Source of the DNA: Nonomuraea montanisoli
Lineage (GTDB): Bacteria; Actinomycetota; Actinomycetes; Streptosporangiales; Streptosporangiaceae
Length of the DNA: 64,000 nt
Assembly (NCBI RefSeq): GCF_013363975.1
Contig: NZ_JABWGN010000009.1
Location: forward strand, 124,001-188,000
Direction of reading: 5' to 3'
Translations under genes and position numbers: made by a program
Notes under the pieces: generated by a model
Seen by the model: only the letters and a program-made list of their open reading frames with translations
The model's database searches: none
What the model was told of the DNA's origin: nothing
Shown: one piece after another, positions 60,465-64,000 of the stretch
Layout of the letters: each line of letters begins with the position of its first letter
How positions within the stretch are numbered: position 1 is the first letter of the stretch

Positions 60465-60827
60465 TCAGCCGATGGCGGCGAGCGCGTCGTCGAGCGTGTC
60501 GTACAGGGGCAGCCGCTGCGCGAGTCCCGTGATCCACATGACCTTGGACTTGGAGTACTCGACCCCGACCAGCGCGAACCGCGAGCTCGCGGCCAGGCTG
60601 GTCTGCCACTGGTGCACGATCAGCCCCAGCGCGCGCGAGTCCATGAACGTCACCCCCGCGAGGTCCAGGATGAGGTCCGGCCCCGACAGGGACAGGTAGT
60701 CGGCGAACTGCTCGCGCGTCGTCGCGTCGAGCACCCCGTCGACCTTGACCACAGTGATCTCGTTAACGGTCGACGAGGTAAGGCTCAGGGCTGCCACAGA
60801 GCCCTCACCGTTCTCCGGCATTGTCAC
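60465..60827 (-). CDS. STAS-domain anti-sigma factor antagonist
   Basis: 120 residues. VVKVDGVLDATTREQF, then LILDLAGVTFMDSRALGLIVHQW contains the phosphorylatable Ser of the DSxxLG motif. It would bind the anti-sigma kinase when dephosphorylated. GTG at 60827 is used; ATG two codons later is possible. An inverted repeat CCCTAC-N10-GTAGGG lies at 60835-60856 upstream. Confidence 0.9.
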   Translation of the reverse strand: MTMPENGEGSVAALSLTSSTVNEITVVKVDGVLDATTREQFADYLSLSGPDLILDLAGVTFMDSRALGLIVHQWQTSLAASSRFALVGVEYSKSKVMWITGLAQRLPLYDTLDDALAAIG

Positions 60828-60998
60828 GAAGCAACCCTACTGTCACCGCGGTAGGGAGGAATACGTCCCGCGGGATGGGGCATACTTGATCCGAAGTCCA
60901 GCAGAGGGCTTTCGTCTCGAAGTAAGACGCGAGGCGTGCCTCTGCATGGGCTTTTTCCTGTTGAGGCCGCCCCTGCGACCCGTATGAGGAGCAGCGAG

Positions 60999-61769
60999 AT
61001 GGCTGTGCAGGACATCGTTCTCGAGGAGCTGACCGCCGAAGAGCTCCTGGCCGAGATGGTCAGGATCGACACCCCCGACAGTCTGCGGGAACGGCTGCGC
61101 GAGCGCATCGTCGAGATGCACCGCCCGCTGGCCATGGAGATCGCCCGCCGCTACCGCTACCGCGGCGAGCCGCTGGAGGACCTTCTCCAGGCGGCGTACG
61201 TGGGCCTGATGAAGGCCATCAACGGCTTCGACCCGACGCTCGGCCACGCCTTCCGCGGCTACGCCGTCGTCACGATGACCGGCGAGGTCAAGCGGCACTT
61301 CCGCGACCGCACCTGGGCCATCCGCGTCCCCCGCCTCTACCAGGAGCGCCGCTCGGAGCTGAACCGGCTGGTCGCCGACCTCAGCCAGACACTCGGCCGG
61401 TCACCGACGGTCGCCGAGCTGGCCGCCAAGATGAACATCAGCGAGGAGGACGTCCTGCTCACGCTCGACGCCTCGGCCGCGTACAGCACGCTGTCGCTGG
61501 ACGCGCCGCTCGGCACCGACGACGACGCGGCCTCGCTCGGCGACGTCATCCCGGAGGACGACGACACGCTCAGCACCATGGTCGACCGCGAGTCGGTCAA
61601 GCCGCTCATCGACGCCCTGCCCTCCCGCGAGAAGCACATCCTGCTCCTGCGCTTCTTCGGCAACATGACGCAGGCGGAGATCGCGGCGGAGTTCGGCATC
61701 TCGCAGATGCACGTGTCCCGGATCCTGCGCAAGGTCCTCGACCAGCTGCGCGCCGAACTTGTTGGCTGA
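60999..61769 (+). CDS. SigB/SigF-type RNA polymerase sigma factor
   Basis: 256 residues. Region 2 has PLAMEIARRYRYRGEPLEDLLQAAYVGLMKAINGFDPTLGHAFRGYAVVTMTGEVKRHFRD, region 3 has IRVPRLYQERRSELNRLVADLSQTLGRSPTVAELA, and region 4 has REKHILLLRFFGNMTQAEIAAEFGISQMHVSRILRKVL. It belongs to the stress/sporulation group 3. GAGGAG seven nt before ATG sets the start. It is followed directly by the anti-sigma kinase. Confidence 0.95.
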   Translation: MAVQDIVLEELTAEELLAEMVRIDTPDSLRERLRERIVEMHRPLAMEIARRYRYRGEPLEDLLQAAYVGLMKAINGFDPTLGHAFRGYAVVTMTGEVKRHFRDRTWAIRVPRLYQERRSELNRLVADLSQTLGRSPTVAELAAKMNISEEDVLLTLDASAAYSTLSLDAPLGTDDDAASLGDVIPEDDDTLSTMVDRESVKPLIDALPSREKHILLLRFFGNMTQAEIAAEFGISQMHVSRILRKVLDQLRAELVG

Positions 61770-61773
61770 AAGG

Positions 61774-62205
61774 GTGGATCGCCGGGTGCGCGAGGACGGG
61801 CATCCTCCTGACGCGGGCCTCACCGGCCCGCCGCCCGGCACGCCCGCGAAAGAGATCGTCTTCCGGCTGCCGGACCTGCCACGGGTCCGGCAGTTCGCCG
61901 AGACGGAGGCCCGCCGCGCCGGCATGCCCGACGAGGCCATCGGCGACTTCGTCATCGCGGTGAACGAGGTCGCCACCAACGCCGTCACCCACGGCGACGA
62001 CGAGGCCAGGGTGCGGCTGTGGGTGGACGACGGCGACGTCGTGGTCGAGATCCACGACCACGGCACCTGGAAACCCGGCCCCATGCCCGGCTCGGTCGGC
62101 GGCATGGGGCTCTGGGTCGCCCGCATGCTCTCCTCCGACCTGCACCTGCGGGTGGGCGACGGGGGCAGCACGGTCGTGATGCGCTTCCCGGCCAAGTCCT
62201 TGTGA
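61774..62205 (+). CDS. Anti-sigma factor kinase (RsbW-like HATPase)
   Basis: About 143 residues, GHKL fold: N-box FVIAVNEVATNAVTHGDDEAR, G1 VEIHDHGTWKPGP, G2 GGMGLWVARML. It should hold the sigma factor and phosphorylate the STAS protein. The start is ambiguous among TTG 61759, GTG 61774 and GTG 61786; GTG 61774 is used. Its stop lies within a 23-bp tandem duplication. Confidence 0.88.
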   Translation: MDRRVREDGHPPDAGLTGPPPGTPAKEIVFRLPDLPRVRQFAETEARRAGMPDEAIGDFVIAVNEVATNAVTHGDDEARVRLWVDDGDVVVEIHDHGTWKPGPMPGSVGGMGLWVARMLSSDLHLRVGDGGSTVVMRFPAKSL

Positions 62206-62242
62206 CCCGGCGCATGAGATCCTTGTGACCCGGCGCATGAGA
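62197..62242. repeat. 23-bp tandem duplication across the anti-sigma stop
   Basis: TCCTTGTGACCCGGCGCATG plus AGA occurs at 62197 and 62220. It duplicates the stop codon and runs into the terminator stem. Confidence 0.85.
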
Positions 62243-62272
62243 AAGGCCCCCGGACCGGGGGCCTTTCTCATG
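62236..62272. terminator. Terminator hairpin between anti-sigma gene and small membrane gene
   Basis: CATGAGAAAGGCCCCCGG and its complement form an 18-bp perfect palindrome with a one-base centre. It serves convergent genes ending at 62205 and 62287. Confidence 0.85.
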
Positions 62273-62286
62273 TCCCGTGCTGTGGC

Positions 62287-62484
62287 TCACCTTCTGGTGC
62301 GTCCACGCCATCCGCTGTAGCCGCTGCGGATGCTCGCCGTCCCCACGCCCGCCTGGTGCAGGGCGAGGAACATCAGGCCCAGAAGCATGAACGTCGTGCC
62401 GGAGATGCCGCCCGGGATCCGGACGTTGACCAAGTCGAGCAGGAACCCCAGCCCGAACACGATCGCCGCGACAACCGCGAGCAT
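62287..62484 (-). CDS. Small membrane protein
   Basis: 65 residues with two hydrophobic helices (MLAVVAAIVFGLGFLLDLV and GTTFMLLGLMFLALHQAG) and a basic C-terminus (RGRTRR). ATG at 62484 has GAGAGGCTC upstream. Short proteins like this are common in Streptosporangiales and their function is unknown. Confidence 0.7.
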   Translation of the reverse strand: MLAVVAAIVFGLGFLLDLVNVRIPGGISGTTFMLLGLMFLALHQAGVGTASIRSGYSGWRGRTRR

Positions 62485-62491
62485 GAGCCTC

Positions 62492-63442
62492 TCACCTCGT
62501 CCCTGTGGTGGTGCCGGCATGGTCGCCGCCCGTGAGGGCCAGCAGGCGCTCCAGCACCGTCCGGTATTCGCGCAGCGCCAGGCGGAGCTGCTCGGTGTCG
62601 TGGTCGTCGGAACCGCTCCAGCGCTGCCGCAGCTCGCCCGTGCGGGACGTCAGCGCGCTCGTGAGCTCCTCGACGACCTCGCCGACCAGTCCGTCGGCCC
62701 GCTTGACGGCGTCGCCCGGGTCGTCCACGAAGCCGGCCTGCAGCTCGCGCCAGCGCGCCTGCACCTCGGCCGGGTCGCGATCGAACAGCACGATGTCGGC
62801 CGGGGCGGCGTGGGAGGGCTTGGCGCCGCCGTCCACGCCGGTGGCGGGGGCGTCGTCACCGGTGGCGGGGGCGTCGTCGCCGGTCGCCGGGGGCGTGTCC
62901 TGGGCGGTGTGCGCGGGGCCGGTCAGGTCCTCGTCGACGGCGGGGCCGGGGCCGGTGGAGACGCCGGTGGCGTAGGGGTCACGCCGCGCGTCCTCGTCGT
63001 TCGGACCGGTCAGACCGTCCGACCCGCGGACCTCATGCGTGTGGTCATCATTGGTGTGGTCATCGTGCGTGCGGCCGTCACCGTCGCGCAGAGCGTCACG
63101 CGTGACGTCGTCATCAGGACCGTCGTCATGGGGACCGTCGTTACCGGGGGCGTCGTTGCGCACCGGGCGGGCATCGTCACCGCCGGCCACCAGGACGTCG
63201 TCACCCGTCGTCCCCCGCGCCGGGTCGTGGGCCCTGCCGCCCGCCAGCCCGTCACGATCACGATCGTCATCGACGATCATGCGAAGGTCGTCGTCCTCGG
63301 GCCGCGCGGCCCGTACGTCGTCGTCGCCGCGCACGTCGTCGAGCGCGCCGCGACGATGGTCGTTCCACTGGTCGTGCCGCTCGTCGCCGGGGTGGTCGCC
63401 GCGCTGCGACGGCACCCGCATCTCCTCACCCACGTTCCTCAC
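62492..63442 (-). CDS. Asp-rich protein with a C-terminal helical domain paralogous to its neighbour
   Basis: 316 residues. The first 200 are disordered and extremely Asp/Arg/Gly-rich (DDGPDDDVTRDALRDGDGR), with repeated DDAPATG units from 21-bp repeats. The last 100 form a domain (VQARWRELQAGFVDDPGDAVKRADGLVGEVVEEL, then LRLALREYRTVLERLLAL) related to the C-terminal domain of the protein encoded upstream. The GTG start overlaps that gene's stop. Function unknown. Confidence 0.7.
   Translation of the reverse strand: MRNVGEEMRVPSQRGDHPGDERHDQWNDHRRGALDDVRGDDDVRAARPEDDDLRMIVDDDRDRDGLAGGRAHDPARGTTGDDVLVAGGDDARPVRNDAPGNDGPHDDGPDDDVTRDALRDGDGRTHDDHTNDDHTHEVRGSDGLTGPNDEDARRDPYATGVSTGPGPAVDEDLTGPAHTAQDTPPATGDDAPATGDDAPATGVDGGAKPSHAAPADIVLFDRDPAEVQARWRELQAGFVDDPGDAVKRADGLVGEVVEELTSALTSRTGELRQRWSGSDDHDTEQLRLALREYRTVLERLLALTGGDHAGTTTGTR
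62838..62899. repeat. 21-bp repeat in the Asp-rich protein gene
   Basis: About three copies of GTGGCGGGGGCGTCGTCACC plus G encode the repeated TGDDAPA block of the disordered region. Confidence 0.75.
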
Positions 63443-63984
63443 CGTCCTCGCGTCGTCTCTTCGAGCAGTTCCTCGAAGAGCGCCCGGTAGTGGACCATCG
63501 CCTGCCGGAGCTCCTCGGTGGAGGCCTCCTTGCGGGCCGCGCGCCCGCTGATCTCATGCGCCTTGCGGTAGTGGTCGAGCGTCGACGCGTGGGCCACGGA
63601 CAGGTCGGACAGTCGCTGCTCGTAGTCGTCCGTCGGGTAGCCGCGGTCGGACATGACCGACGTCACGAGCTGGTCCGCCTCGGTCACCGCGAAGCCGGGC
63701 GCGTCCACGAAGCGCTCCTGCACCTCGGTCCACCGCCTGGCGTAGCTGTTGCGCGTCTCCTCGGAAAGGGGCCGGATGTCGAGCTCCGCGTGCCGCTGCT
63801 CGCGGGCCAGCAGTTCCTGCTCGGCCTCTTTCTTGCTGTCGTGCTCGGCCATCAGGCGTTCGTACTCGGGGCCGAAACGGGCGCGGAGGCGGCTGCGGCG
63901 CTGTTGCTGAAGCACCACGTAGCCGACTGCGGCGAGCGCCACCACCGCGACCACGACGACGGCCACCCAGATCAAGGTGGACAT
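63439..63984 (-). CDS. Membrane-anchored helical protein of unknown function
   Basis: 181 residues. An N-terminal transmembrane helix (LIWVAVVVVAVVALAAVGYVVL) is followed by a charged coiled region and a domain (YARRWTEVQERFVDAPGFAVTEADQLVTSVM, then STEELRQAMVHYRALFEELLEE) shared with the downstream protein. The shared W-x(n)-F-V-D-x-P-x-x-A-V pattern suggests tandem duplication. Translation of the pair is coupled. Confidence 0.75.
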   Translation of the reverse strand: MSTLIWVAVVVVAVVALAAVGYVVLQQQRRSRLRARFGPEYERLMAEHDSKKEAEQELLAREQRHAELDIRPLSEETRNSYARRWTEVQERFVDAPGFAVTEADQLVTSVMSDRGYPTDDYEQRLSDLSVAHASTLDHYRKAHEISGRAARKEASTEELRQAMVHYRALFEELLEETTRGR

Positions 63985-64000
63985 GTTCTTCGCCTCCGGT

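Overview
The window is GC-rich actinomycete DNA with GTG starts, many stop/start overlaps and Streptomyces-type regulators. Gene content suggests a Streptosporangiales-like genus (Nonomuraea or Actinomadura type), but the sequence alone does not prove the genus. No rRNA, tRNA, CRISPR array or insertion sequence was seen.

Left edge (1-3.5 kb): a small RiPP operon on the minus strand. It has a 49-residue precursor peptide with a Gly-Gly leader, an ATP-grasp peptide ligase and a partial PpiC-like maturation protein. A methyltransferase and a membrane protein face the other way.

Centre (about 3.5-44.7 kb): a near-complete anthracycline gene cluster. Aglycone genes are KS-alpha, chain length factor, a KSIII with Ser in place of the catalytic Cys, an acyltransferase, ACP, ketoreductase, aromatase/cyclase, second cyclase, anthrone-type monooxygenase, aklanonic-acid-type methyltransferase and SnoaL-type fourth-ring cyclase. 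Tailoring genes are a RdmC-type methylesterase, a DnrK/RdmB-type methyltransferase, an FAD hydroxylase, a P450, a flavin reductase and an AknOx-type sugar oxidase. Sugar genes are RmlA, RmlB, 2,3-dehydratase, 3-aminotransferase, 3-C-methyltransferase, 5-epimerase, 4-ketoreductase and a flavin nitrososynthase. Together they predict a C3-branched amino sugar of the epivancosamine type oxidised to a nitroso/nitro sugar. Two glycosyltransferases are present, one next to a heme-less P450-like activator. Resistance is by a DrrAB exporter and a UvrA-like DrrC protein. Regulators are a DnrI-type SARP, a DnrN-type response regulator and a WYL-domain repressor.

Two regulatory patterns stand out. A palindrome, GCGG(T/C)CA-N5-TG(A/G)CCGC with a conserved AT flank, lies upstream of drrC, drrA and the WYL gene itself, which suggests one resistance regulon. 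Heptads spaced by 11 bp, of the SARP type, precede four biosynthetic operons.

Right flank (45-64 kb): chromosomal genes. These include GlxA and AraC regulators, decayed gene remnants, DUF429, a MerR/oxidoreductase pair, proline catabolism (proline dehydrogenase, P5C dehydrogenase, PucR regulator), an FMN-binding PaiB-like protein, a GT4 glycosyltransferase, and a stress-signalling group. That group has a SpoIIE-like protein with degenerate metal ligands, GAF-ANTAR, STAS, a SigB/F-type sigma factor and an anti-sigma kinase. Short tandem repeats, often 15 bp, recur at gene ends across the window.
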